Notes: generated by a model not told the origin, from the sequence alone. Positions 26,198 to 34,835 are shown, numbered from the stretch's first letter. The stretch is DNA of 64,000 bases from Adiantum capillus-veneris (GCA_014529385.2 CM043960.1:79534832-79598831); one strand, 5' to 3'. Made by a program: numbers and translations.

Positions 26198-28948
26198 TTA
26201 CTTTCTTTGATCTTGAGCTGACCTTATCCTGATGTGATATGGCTTTAGACGCCATCCATTTGTCCTGGTCTTGTGCACTTTAGCATCAATGTCTTGAAGT
26301 CTGTAAGAGCCATTTTTGAACTTTTTGGTGACCAAGAACGGGCCTTCCCATCGGAAAAGAAACTTTCCATCCTTACGAGTGTCGAAGCGATTGTCATATC
26401 GAAGCACCAGAGATCCCTTTTTGATGTCTTTGGATGCTAGCTTTTTGTTGAACTTTTCTCTGCGCTTCTCTGCTTCTTGAGAATAGTGGTTGATGGCTTC
26501 TTCACGATCCAATTGCAGCCTCTCTAGATCCATGATCCTTTGATGTACTTTCTCCTTTTGAGAGCCTACCTGGCTACCCAATATTCGAAGACTTGTTAAC
26601 TTCACTTCAATGGGCAAAAGCGCCTCCTTTCCATAAACCAAATGAAAGGTTGTGTACCCTAATGTGGTTTTGAAGGAGGTTCTATAGGCCCATAGAGCTC
26701 CATTCAGGTGTTTGTCCCAATCTTGGCGCCTGGCATGTACCTGTTTGGTGAGAATTTTGCAAATGATTCCATTTACTTTTTCCACCAAACCATTGCACTG
26801 AGGGTAGTAAGGAGTAGAGTGTTGATGCTGAATATTTAGCTTCTTCATGAGTTCTCCTACCAAGTCTGCTCTAAACCCTGGTCCTCTATCAGATAGTATT
26901 TCAAGAGGGGTGCCAAACCGGCAACAGATGTGGTCAAAGATGAACTGACTCACATCCTTAGCAGTAATTCTATTGGTCGGCATAGCCTCAACCCATCTAG
27001 TCATGTAGTCTACTCCCATGATGATGTACTCTTTACCTGACTGAGTGCGTGGTAGAGGCCCTATGGCATCAATTCCCCACTTCTCAAAGGGCCCATATAC
27101 CTTTATTGGGTTCTGAGGTTCAGCTATGAGCCGTCGTGGTCCTACTTTCTGACATTCATCACATGTTTGACACCAGTATTTGACATCACGATGAAGACTT
27201 GGCCAAGTAAACCTAGCTTGTAGAACCTTTCTACTAGTGACGTCGTGTGCAAAGTGTCCTCCGCACATATCATCGTGACAAGCTTTTGAAATCTCTTCAA
27301 TTTCACTCTTCAAAGGCACTCTCCTAAGCACACCATCCTTACCAAGACAATACAAGTCATCATTTACTATGCGATACCTGGTAGCCTTCCTAGCTAACCA
27401 TTGCCTTTCCCCTGCATTCAAGTGTTTAGGAGCCTCTCCTTGCTCCAGAATGTGCATAATATCTTCCAAGTCCTCCTTGCCTTGTTGAAGTGGAAGTTTG
27501 ATGGCCACTGCTCCCACTATTGACTCATTTAACTTTGATGATGCTAGGTGGTCTGCATCCTTGTTCTGGTCTCTTGGCACATGATGTACTTGTGCCTCTC
27601 TAAATCTCCTCATAAGAGCTTTGGCTTCTCTCATTTTAGTAGAGAGACGGACATTTTTGCAAGCCCATGTACCTTGCATTTGCCTTACCAAAAGCATGGA
27701 GTCACCAAAAGCGTTTAATCTCTTAATTGAATTATCGAGGCACCAACAAAGGCCATGAATTAGAGCATGATATTCTGCTTCATTGTTGGAGTGGACATCT
27801 TCTAGAGTGATCCCTTCACCATGGATCCTCTCTCCCAATGGAGATAAGACCACAATGCCTGCAGCTGCCTTATCCTTGGTTCTCTTGTATGCTCCATCAA
27901 AGTAGAGGCTATAAGCATTGACCAAAGCCTCTGGAGCTAGAGGTGGTGGAAGTTCCTTTCTCTTCAAATGGAAAACTTTTTCATAGCACTTGTTTGTTAA
28001 AATGTCAGCTAAGCATGCTCGAGTTGTTCTTTCAACCTGTATTGTATAATCAAACTCTTGAAGTTGCACCACCCACTTTGCTATTTTGTTAGAGATTTCC
28101 ATATGTTGTAGTGCATAGGGAAACATATCCTCCACAGTGATAATTACAAACCTCTTCGGCAGCAAGTATGGCCGAAATTTGGTTACCGCAAACATGAGAG
28201 CTAACACTAGCTGTTCCATCAGGGTGTAGGCCTTCTCTGTGTTTTCCATGAGGCGGCTAGCAAAATACACGGGCCTCATAAAGGATGTTTTTGGATCTTT
28301 TTGTAGGAGGGCAGCACCAATGGCTTCTTCTCCCACACTAGGGTTTACAAAGAATGTTTCTTCCCAACAAGGTTGGAGGATTATAGGGAGTGACCCTAAC
28401 ATTTTTTTAATCTCTCTAAAATGCCCTTCACTTTCTTCACTCCAAACAAGCGTCTCTTGACGAGTCAGCTGTTGTAGAGGAAATATCACTTGGGAGAGTA
28501 AGTGTATGAATCTACTCAAATATCTTAGCTTTTGCAAGAAGGAGATTAATTGTTTGATGGAAGTTGGGGAAGGTAGATTTAGCAATGTTTCTATCTTTTC
28601 AGGATCTACCTCGATTCCATCAATGGACACTACATGCCCTAATAGTGTAACCTTGCTTTCCCCAATGTGACATTTGTCCTTGTTTAGTTGTCCACCCAGC
28701 TTAGCTAAACGAGTAAATCCTTCATCAATCTTGCCGAGATGCATACTTTTGGAGCTGTAAATACAAAAGTCATCTATGAAAACCCTTATGGACTTACAAA
28801 AGTAAGGTTGGAAGACCATGTTCATGAATCGTTGAAAGGTGGCTGGAGCGTTGGTGAGACCAAAAGGCATGACTCGAAATGCAAAACATCCCCATGGTGT
28901 GATGAAAGTAGTCTTTTTCTGGTCCTCCTCTGCAATGCGTATTTGAAA
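26198..28948 (-). CDS. pol: Element 1 pol: RT (palm onward), RNase H, second RNase H, integrase
   Basis: Continues the gag-pol frame after an in-frame TAA at 28,949. RT palm has VMPFGLTNAPATFQ and the FIDD catalytic motif (~28,765-28,780). The native RNase H follows but its catalytic entry reads VNPSVGEEAIGAALLQ, with Asn where the first Asp should be. A second RNase H then has all four acidic positions: YFDGAYK, NNEAEY, FGDSML and NKDADHLAS. Integrase has an HHCC zinc domain ending CQTCDECQ, then the D,D,E triad in GIDAIGP, LSDRGPGF and NGLVEKVNG, and a WEGPFLV (GPY/F) motif. No chromodomain is present. This RT-RH-aRH-IN order fits the Tat lineage. Confidence 0.92.
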   Translation of the reverse strand, partial: FQIRIAEEDQKKTTFITPWGCFAFRVMPFGLTNAPATFQRFMNMVFQPYFCKSIRVFIDDFCIYSSKSMHLGKIDEGFTRLAKLGGQLNKDKCHIGESKVTLLGHVVSIDGIEVDPEKIETLLNLPSPTSIKQLISFLQKLRYLSRFIHLLSQVIFPLQQLTRQETLVWSEESEGHFREIKKMLGSLPIILQPCWEETFFVNPSVGEEAIGAALLQKDPKTSFMRPVYFASRLMENTEKAYTLMEQLVLALMFAVTKFRPYLLPKRFVIITVEDMFPYALQHMEISNKIAKWVVQLQEFDYTIQVERTTRACLADILTNKCYEKVFHLKRKELPPPLAPEALVNAYSLYFDGAYKRTKDKAAAGIVVLSPLGERIHGEGITLEDVHSNNEAEYHALIHGLCWCLDNSIKRLNAFGDSMLLVRQMQGTWACKNVRLSTKMREAKALMRRFREAQVHHVPRDQNKDADHLASSKLNESIVGAVAIKLPLQQGKEDLEDIMHILEQGEAPKHLNAGERQWLARKATRYRIVNDDLYCLGKDGVLRRVPLKSEIEEISKACHDDMCGGHFAHDVTSRKVLQARFTWPSLHRDVKYWCQTCDECQKVGPRRLIAEPQNPIKVYGPFEKWGIDAIGPLPRTQSGKEYIIMGVDYMTRWVEAMPTNRITAKDVSQFIFDHICCRFGTPLEILSDRGPGFRADLVGELMKKLNIQHQHSTPYYPQCNGLVEKVNGIICKILTKQVHARRQDWDKHLNGALWAYRTSFKTTLGYTTFHLVYGKEALLPIEVKLTSLRILGSQVGSQKEKVHQRIMDLERLQLDREEAINHYSQEAEKRREKFNKKLASKDIKKGSLVLRYDNRFDTRKDGKFLFRWEGPFLVTKKFKNGSYRLQDIDAKVHKTRTNGWRLKPYHIRIRSAQDQRK

Positions 28949-31357
28949 TTAGCCAGAGTAGCCATCACACACTGTGTATCTCTCATGGCCTGCTACTTCA
29001 TTTAGAATCTCATCTTGAAATGGGAGAGGGAAGTGGTCCCTCTTTGTTGCAGCATTTAGTGGCTTGTAATCCACGCACACTCGCCATTTACCATTCTTCT
29101 TTGGCCTCACCACTACTGGGGAGACCCATTCTGAATCTTCTACTCGGTATATGAATCCTGCTTCTAAGAGTCTCTTCACCTCAGACAACAGTGCATTTTG
29201 TTGCACAACTCCTAATCTTCTTAGTTTTTGTACTACTGGCTTGCTCCCTTCTTTTAGATGGATATGATGCTTCACTGCAGTGACACCTGTAATGTGAGTG
29301 TAATCAGAAATAAACAATGATGCATGCTTCTTGAGAACATTTACATAACCCTCCTTTTCTTCTTCCTTTATATCCTTGGATAACATCTCCTCTAGGCTGG
29401 CATCCGACACATTCTCCATTTGGATCCTTGGGTTGTCTTCTGATGAGGTAGTTTCCTTTATGGTGACGCCCATGACTTCGAGAGTGCTATCACTCTCTTC
29501 ACTTGAACTCTCTTCCTCGTCCATAGATGAGGAGCATCCACTTGAGCTCCACTCATCAGCTGACGTCTCTAGTTCAAGGTTCTCTTGTCGCCCATTCTTT
29601 AGGTTATAAACCACCTTCCGACTATGGCCACCCATGCGAGGCCTCAACTCCAAGTCTCCTCTTGCCCAATCTTGCCTAGCTCCTATACCCATGAGCCAAG
29701 GTCGTCCTAAAATAAGGGGGTATCCTTCTCCCTTTACTGGCATCACATAAGCATCAACCTCTGTAGTGATTCCAAAAAAAGAAACTCTCAAAGCTTTCAC
29801 TACACCCACACAAGTGACATTGACATTATTGGCCATTTTTTCCCTAAAGTTTGATGATTCCATTACCTCTAAACCCAATTGATGCATTAGCTTTTCTGTC
29901 ATGACACAAACCTCTGCTCCACTGTCAATGCAAGTTTTTGGAATCCGTTGTCCCTTGATTTGAGCCTCCACCAAAGGCACTATATCCTTGAGACCATATG
30001 CTTTGATTACACTTACTAGCTTACTTCGCTTTGCCCTCGTGCTCACCATTTTTGACCATTGTCGTCGAAGCTTTGGGGAGATATGAAGTAGTTGTGGCCA
30101 AGTAATCTTTGGTCCTTGAGAACTCACATCAGCTGTCAAGTCATAAGGTTGTGTCCGAGATCCCATAGGGAAATCAGAGATGTCAATTTGAGACCTAGTA
30201 CGGGTCTTTCTCTTCTTGGCTTCATCTTTAGCTGCCCGAGATGTACTTGCTTCATTGCTTGCATCCTTGCTTGTTTCTTTACCTACTTCTTCTTGGACAC
30301 GCACACGTTTGATAGGCATTGTAGCCACTTCATCTATCTTCATCTTCCCTTTAGCTATTTCTTCCTGGTTGCTTCTGCCCTTGAGGACCTCCTCCATCCT
30401 TATGATGCTCACATTTGGTTGAGTAGCAGGGGCTTGAGCTTGAGCACGAGGTGGCTGCAAAATTTGAGGTTGCGGTTGCTCTTGTGCTTGAGCTCTAGCA
30501 CGGGGTGGACTTACTTGTTGTCGAGGACCTATGACAGGGTAGTCATATCTTCTGGGATGAGGGCAATTATACATGCCGTGGCCAATTTCCCCACAATTGT
30601 AACACAACATTTCCCTTGCTTGACGTCGCATTGGTGGCCGATTCCCACCATTTCCCTCAATAGGCCTTCTTGCACCCTGCACAAGATTTACTCTCAACCC
30701 CTCTAGCTGGTTTGTGAGATTGTTTATTTGTTGGAGCATATCTTCTTGTTGACCTCTATTGAGGTCTGGTGCATTAGGCACATTTGGAGGTATGTGAGAA
30801 GCTTCCATAGTTGTGATATTGCCTCCCAAAGCTAGCTGACCAGCTTGGGCTTGATAGAGAATCTTTCTATTCTTTTCCCTAGCAATTCTTAAGGCATCTT
30901 CAAAAGCATTTGGAAATTCGCTCTTTACCTTCTCCCTTAGCAAGGGGTACAAACCTGAGATAAATCGATCCTTTTGGAGGCAATTGGGAGCTCGCTCACC
31001 AGGGTTTAGTGAGTCTGACCATTGGCCCCAAAGTTTCAAAAAACCTTCCTCATAGGTTGCATAACCATGAGGGTCAACTTGATGAAGGGACAGAAGCCGT
31101 TGCCATAGTTCTTCTGCCGAATTGGCTCGTTGAAATCTTCGTAGGAAAGCCACCTTCAATCCCTCCCAATCAATTCTTTGGGTTGGATCTAGAGCCTGGA
31201 ACCATACCCTAGCTTCTTCTTTGAGCACCAAAGGAAAAGCTCTCAATTTCAATGCTTCGTCATCCCTCCCAGAGACAAGGAAAGCCATCTCCAAGTTATC
31301 CAAAAAATCCCCAGCATTTTCCCCACTACGCCCAAAAAAATTTGGGAAAGCCATCAT
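28949..31357 (-). CDS. gag: Element 1 gag-protease-RT N-terminus
   Basis: The likely start is the ATG pair at 31,357/31,354, because MAFPNFFGRSGENA aligns with the MAFSYPEFHGRSDED start of element 2. Capsid helices are followed by a CX2CX4HX4C zinc knuckle, CYNCGEIGHGMYNC (30,562-30,605), a Pro/Gln/Ala-rich and Lys-rich linker, and an aspartic protease with the canonical CIDSGAEVCVM (~29,906-29,932) and LILGRPWL. After an acidic serine-rich linker the RT fingers begin (SPVVVRPKKNGKWRVCVDYK). The frame stops at TAA 28,949-28,951 in GYSG*FQIRI, where related elements have Tyr. Pol continues in the same frame, so one substitution separates this copy from an open gag-pol. The start lies 20 nt after the preceding small ORF. 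Confidence 0.9.
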   Translation of the reverse strand: MMAFPNFFGRSGENAGDFLDNLEMAFLVSGRDDEALKLRAFPLVLKEEARVWFQALDPTQRIDWEGLKVAFLRRFQRANSAEELWQRLLSLHQVDPHGYATYEEGFLKLWGQWSDSLNPGERAPNCLQKDRFISGLYPLLREKVKSEFPNAFEDALRIAREKNRKILYQAQAGQLALGGNITTMEASHIPPNVPNAPDLNRGQQEDMLQQINNLTNQLEGLRVNLVQGARRPIEGNGGNRPPMRRQAREMLCYNCGEIGHGMYNCPHPRRYDYPVIGPRQQVSPPRARAQAQEQPQPQILQPPRAQAQAPATQPNVSIIRMEEVLKGRSNQEEIAKGKMKIDEVATMPIKRVRVQEEVGKETSKDASNEASTSRAAKDEAKKRKTRTRSQIDISDFPMGSRTQPYDLTADVSSQGPKITWPQLLHISPKLRRQWSKMVSTRAKRSKLVSVIKAYGLKDIVPLVEAQIKGQRIPKTCIDSGAEVCVMTEKLMHQLGLEVMESSNFREKMANNVNVTCVGVVKALRVSFFGITTEVDAYVMPVKGEGYPLILGRPWLMGIGARQDWARGDLELRPRMGGHSRKVVYNLKNGRQENLELETSADEWSSSGCSSSMDEEESSSEESDSTLEVMGVTIKETTSSEDNPRIQMENVSDASLEEMLSKDIKEEEKEGYVNVLKKHASLFISDYTHITGVTAVKHHIHLKEGSKPVVQKLRRLGVVQQNALLSEVKRLLEAGFIYRVEDSEWVSPVVVRPKKNGKWRVCVDYKPLNAATKRDHFPLPFQDEILNEVAGHERYTVCDGYSG

Positions 31358-31377
31358 AAAAGTGGGTTGCCTTCCTC

Positions 31378-31590
31378 TCAATACAGCACAAAGATGAAAA
31401 CGTCTAGGCCCAAATCATATCTTATTAAGGGTAGAATAAATGGATTGATAGATGCATTAATCTCAGCTAGACGACGAGGGCCTAGTAAGTCCCTTATGAT
31501 GTTTTGGAACCTAAGCTTTGTGCTAGCTATTATATGCACAGTTTGTCTAGCAAGAGGTTGGAAAGGTCCATATAAATCCCTATGATTCAT
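31378..31590 (-). CDS. Leader ORF 'a' of element 1, 70 aa, unknown conserved family
   Basis: Intact 70-codon ORF between ORF b and gag, starting MNHRDLY and ending DVFIFVLY. It is paralogous to the neighbouring ORF b: same length, same MN start, an F-Q pair, the LGPRRLAEI block against FGAERLREI, P-F-I-L-P-L-I-x-Y against P-I-I-F-P-I-L-x-Y, and a D-V-x-I-F end. The outer element has its own copy at 17,560-17,762 in the same order after b. It ends 20 nt before the gag ATG and starts 9 nt after the stop of b. No domain known to me fits. Function unknown; position suggests translation control, or a small accessory protein. Confidence 0.7.
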   Translation of the reverse strand: MNHRDLYGPFQPLARQTVHIIASTKLRFQNIIRDLLGPRRLAEINASINPFILPLIRYDLGLDVFIFVLY

Positions 31591-31599
31591 GTAGTATGC

Positions 31600-31809
31600 T
31601 TAAAGCAAGATGAAGATGTGAACATCAAAAGATACATTATACTCCAAAATAGGAAATATTATAGGGTCAGGGGACAGCAATATCTCTCTCAACCTCTCAG
31701 CTCCAAAATAGAAGACCAATCTTTGTTGGAAAAAAATCTTTCTATCAATGCGTACATTCACCCTAATATTCTGAACTGATTGAAAGTTGTAGAAAATGGG
31801 ATTATTCAT
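31600..31809 (-). CDS. Leader ORF 'b' of element 1, 69 aa, unknown conserved family
   Basis: Intact ORF starting MNNPIFYNF, as in the outer element's MNNPHDENF, and carrying RKIFFQQRLVF, FGAERLREIL, the P-x-x-x-P block and a Y-x-x-SFD segment near the end. It shares its frame with the 167-codon ORF upstream, separated by TGA and 11 codons. Those 11 codons read S-ASW-KFVINAP, and element 2 has G-ASW-LAL before its own start, so the homology reaches slightly upstream of the ATG. Conservation across three elements whose DNA has diverged strongly argues that the protein is made. Confidence 0.75.
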   Translation of the reverse strand: MNNPIFYNFQSVQNIRVNVRIDRKIFFQQRLVFYFGAERLREILLSPDPIIFPILEYNVSFDVHIFILL

Positions 31810-31842
31810 TGGTGCATTAATTACAAACTTCCATGAAGCACT

Positions 31843-32346
31843 TCATTGAAGTTGAGCTCTCTTGGATCCCACCATTTGAGAGATGCGAAGAATTTTCTCA
31901 CCAGTGATTAGCCTAGCTTTGGTGTGACCATCTTCAGCTTTGTAGAGTTCATAGGGTTCGATGGCTACCCTCTCAACCACCTTGAGCCTTCTTGCTAGTA
32001 GTAGTTGGAGTGCATCACCATATGTAGCCTCTTGCCAATACCGCACCCCATTGATGTGTAGCTCCCCCTCCAAAAACTTGTTAATTCCTGAGTTTGAGAG
32101 TGCTTTCACCACCTGAAGTCGAGGCCTCAAAGGAAGTGTCTTCACACTAGCCACAAAGCACTCAACACAATTTTTTGACCTAGGGACTTGATGACTACAA
32201 GATTTTCCTTGAAGCAAAGAAGGGTGTGTGTAGTGAACTCTCTTTACCCGCATACGTGCCGTTTGTCGATAAAGACGCTTCTTTTCTCGAGCTTCTTGGG
32301 GAGACCATAGTGGAAGTCTCGGAGAATTTGATGGATCTTCTTTCAT
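31843..32346 (-). CDS. 167-aa leader ORF of element 1, unknown
   Basis: The first ORF of element 1, starting about 28 nt from the primer-binding site and ending 33 nt before leader ORF b in the same frame. The N-terminal ~60 residues are rich in Arg/Lys (EAREKKRLYRQTARMRVKRV), followed by a Cys pair region (KNCVECFVAS). The C-terminal half is Leu/Arg-rich with LLLARRLKVVERVAIEPYEL. No domain is recognised. I see no counterpart in element 2 or the outer element. Tat-lineage Ogre elements are known to carry an extra ORF before gag, so this may be such an ORF, but homology cannot be shown here. Its size makes a chance ORF unlikely. Confidence 0.6.
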   Translation of the reverse strand: MKEDPSNSPRLPLWSPQEAREKKRLYRQTARMRVKRVHYTHPSLLQGKSCSHQVPRSKNCVECFVASVKTLPLRPRLQVVKALSNSGINKFLEGELHINGVRYWQEATYGDALQLLLARRLKVVERVAIEPYELYKAEDGHTKARLITGEKILRISQMVGSKRAQLQ

Positions 32347-32373
32347 AGGATTGATAGAGCGCTGCTTGAGAAC

Positions 32374-32391
32374 TCCTCAGTGGGGGCACCA
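32374..32391 (-). other. Putative primer-binding site of element 1
   Basis: On the minus strand TGGTGCCCCCACTGAGGA begins five bases after the 5' LTR end. It matches the site of element 2 at 16 of 18 positions. The tRNA is unassigned. It is not the initiator-Met type common in plants. Confidence 0.7.
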
Positions 32392-32396
32392 ATTTA

Positions 32397-32511
32397 TGAC
32401 GAAGGAAATTTGGAATGGCGGCCTCTACACCAAAACAAACTCCATTGCGCCACAAGGGAAATGAGATGAGGGCACCACCTAGTCTTGGAAGCGTGGACTA
32501 GGACCGCTACA

Positions 32512-32591
<80 letters not shown>

Positions 32592-33870
32592 ACTATGAAT
32601 GAAGCATTAACCGTAGTGTGTGTACAAGGAATGGATGACTTCAAACACTCCCAACACAAATAGCATATAGATTACCAAACAATCACTCAAGGATTAGCCA
32701 AGATCACATCAAGCATTCTCACACACATATAAAACATTTCTCTTAATTAACATAAGTAAGAGGAGGAGAGGTTACTAGCATGAAACAATTTTCACTCTAG
32801 GATGTGCAAGAATAGAGTGAATGAATGAGCTTATGGGCTCATGGTGAGTGATACAAAGGCTCAATGGGGCTGAGGGAGGCTTGAAATTACAAAGGGGAAG
32901 GCCTCTTTATATAGGAAAGAGAGTGATTAGGAGTGAGGTTAAGATCCAAGTGTAATTTGTACAAATGAAGCTTGATTAGGGACATTCAACCAATGAAGAA
33001 GCTCCTTCCAAGTGATTTGTTGACCAATTAGCTCCATCATCACTTGTGTTGTCTTCACTCCTTCCTCCATAGCTTGAGTCCAAGAGCTTCCTTATTTTAA
33101 AATGTAAAGAATCTACATAAAATCAATACATATCTAGTAATAATAGGAAGGGGTTGAATGAGAACTTATGAATTACAACAAGATTAAGCATGACTTGAGA
33201 GGTGATTAGAAGAGGAACATTGATGGGTTTTTGAGCTTGAGAGAGAGAAGGAAGGAGAGGAGGGTGAGAAGACTAATGGCTGATTTTAGAGAAGGTCTCA
33301 ATGTGGAAAAGGAAGGGTGTGTGTGTGTAAAGGTAGAGGGGGTGGTCTCCACCACAGTTGAAAAAACTGGCGTCCACCATTTTGGCCATATCTCCTAGAC
33401 CGTAGATGCAAAAATTATAAAACAAATATGGCCAGAATCTCCAGCTCATCAGCTACAACTTTGATGAAGACAACTTTTCTTGGATCGGAGTGGAAGTAGT
33501 TTTTAAAAATTCAGCAAAATCATGTGTATGGTTTCTTCCTTTACCAAGTCTTCCACTTGGGTCCCATTTGTTTGAATCATCATATGGCTCCAAAGCCATG
33601 ATGATATGAGCCACTCATGACCCTTGAATCATGGGTGCATGGCTCCACAACCACATCATATCTTTTCTTTTCACATTTACATATTTTCCCTTCCCTTTAC
33701 CACTAGGTTCTCCCTCTACCTTTCACCTCCGGTGAACTAGTCAAGAAAAAATCATTTTTTTAAAATTTTTTCCAAGAGGTTGTTCTCACTCTTTCTTTTA
33801 TTGTAAACCTCTAGAAGCAAGGAAAACCAACAAAATATGATAAACAAAAATTTGTGATAGGCTCGGATCA
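32397..33870 (-). repeat. 5' LTR of element 1
   Basis: 1474 bp, nearly identical to the 3' LTR. The 22-bp length excess is accounted for by the GA tract at 32,515-32,589 (75 bases against 53). It carries the promoter TATA box at 32,902-32,915. Confidence 0.95.
32902..32915 (-). promoter_or_regulatory. TATA box in the 5' LTR of element 1
   Basis: Minus-strand CCTATATAAAGAGG upstream of the leader ORFs and gag. Expected to set the 5' end of the element's genomic RNA about 30 bases downstream. Confidence 0.7.
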
Positions 33871-33874
33871 CAAC

Positions 33875-34302
33875 GTATAGTGTTTCTCTTTGGCTCAAAA
33901 AGGCTCAATGAAATAGTTCTTTCACCGGATCCCATCATACTACCTCTTATAGACTATAAATGTTCTTTTGATTTAAGTGTAGTTATCTTGCTATGAGCTA
34001 AGAGGATTTGTACACAATTAATCCCTATCACTAGACAAAACATATATATTATGGTAAGCACAAACAAAGAACAATTCGTAGCATGTTTGTGTTGTTTTGA
34101 TATTCTCTTTTGTGTTCTTTCTTTGTGTGTGTGAGTGCAAGAGAGAAAGAGTGGGGCTTCTTTGATTGCACTTCCTTCCAAACCCTAGTCTTCATGGCAT
34201 CTATGGTTTAACTCCTTCATATAGTTTTTTTTTGAGTTCTCTCACAAACTCTCACAGCCAAAAGCCCGGTGCTTTCCTGGCAAGACCGCAAATTTCTCAA
34301 CA
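33875..34302 (+). repeat. 3' LTR of the outer element, right part
   Basis: Resumes the outer LTR (GTATAGTGTTTCTC...) after the element 1 insertion and its CAAC duplication and ends CTCAACA. It completes the rest of leader ORF b up to the same ATGA overlap. It then lacks about 90 bases found in the 5' LTR. ACGT follows directly as the outer target duplication. Confidence 0.9.
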
Positions 34303-34496
34303 ACGTGAGTTCGAAAGGAGGGGTTTTTGAAATGCAAAACTTTTAGACAATTTAATAGAGATGCATAAAAATAAGGGGTTTTTATATTTAATTTTGGAAA
34401 AATTTCTTAAAATAAGGGGTCATTTTATTCGTTCAAACATGTTAAAAGAAGGTTTTTTTTAATACCCCACGAACACACGTTATATAGGGAGGTACT

Positions 34497-34602
34497 AGAA
34501 AGTGAACCCTCCGAAGAACCTCCAGGCCTATCTCTTGCGCCTGAAAGTATTGAGTTTGACATAGATGAACTACTCAATGAGCTGACTCTATCTTTGGCTT
34601 GA
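34497..34602 (+). other. Coding-like acidic reading frame, possible terminal exon
   Basis: After a TAG-type acceptor-like site, about 33 codons read as a Ser/Pro/Glu-rich, leucine-zipped acidic segment (PESIEFDIDELLNELTLSL) before a stop. Composition resembles a transactivation-like C-terminus, but there is no upstream exon that I can connect. It could also be chance. Confidence 0.25.
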
Positions 34603-34835
34603 GCACTTCGCTCACTTTGCCCTTATCTATTTTGGCAAAGGGCTATAGTTTTTGTAATCACAGCTTGTCATTTATCCCCTCAGTTGTCCATTTTTGTATT
34701 CTCGATCAAACATATTGGATTGTATTGTATCTAACTGTAATTATGACTCTTATTGCAAAAGTAACTCATGAGAGAGAGAGAGAGAGAGAGGTGTGAACAT
34801 CTTGTAGTGTAAAATGGATATGTATCATAATTACT

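Larger units (their letters stand above)
24705..33870 (-). mobile_element. Element 1: Tat-like Ty3/gypsy retrotransposon nested in the outer LTR
   Basis: Minus-strand element with LTRs at 24,705-26,156 and 32,397-33,870 (TG...CA on the element strand) and the 4-bp duplication CAAC (24,701-24,704 and 33,871-33,874). The outer LTR sequence rejoins exactly if the element and one CAAC are removed. I count about ten substitutions between its LTRs plus a GA-tract length change, so it is young relative to its host element. In order it encodes a 167-aa leader ORF, two ~70-aa leader ORFs, gag, protease, RT, a degenerate RNase H, a second RNase H and integrase without a chromodomain. The second RNase H is the hallmark of the plant Tat lineage. 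One in-frame stop interrupts RT. Confidence 0.95.
15968..34302 (+). mobile_element. Outer Ty3/gypsy LTR retrotransposon (old, split by element 1)
   Basis: Two same-orientation LTRs (15,968-17,955 and 23,244-24,704 plus 33,875-34,302) start TGTCGTGTTG and end CTCRACA. The 4 bases ACGT occur directly before the left LTR (15,964-15,967) and after the right one (34,303-34,306), fitting a target site duplication. The interior holds, in order, gag with a zinc knuckle, protease, reverse transcriptase, RNase H and integrase, the Ty3/gypsy order. The coding region carries many stops, at least two frameshifts and a deletion, and the LTRs differ at dozens of positions, so this is the oldest of the three gypsy insertions. 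Element 1 occupies 24,705-33,870 inside its 3' LTR. Confidence 0.92.

Noticed and set aside
30092-30706. 204-codon plus-strand frame inside element 1
   Set aside because: Antisense shadow of the gag linker and zinc-knuckle region, which has clear motifs on the minus strand.
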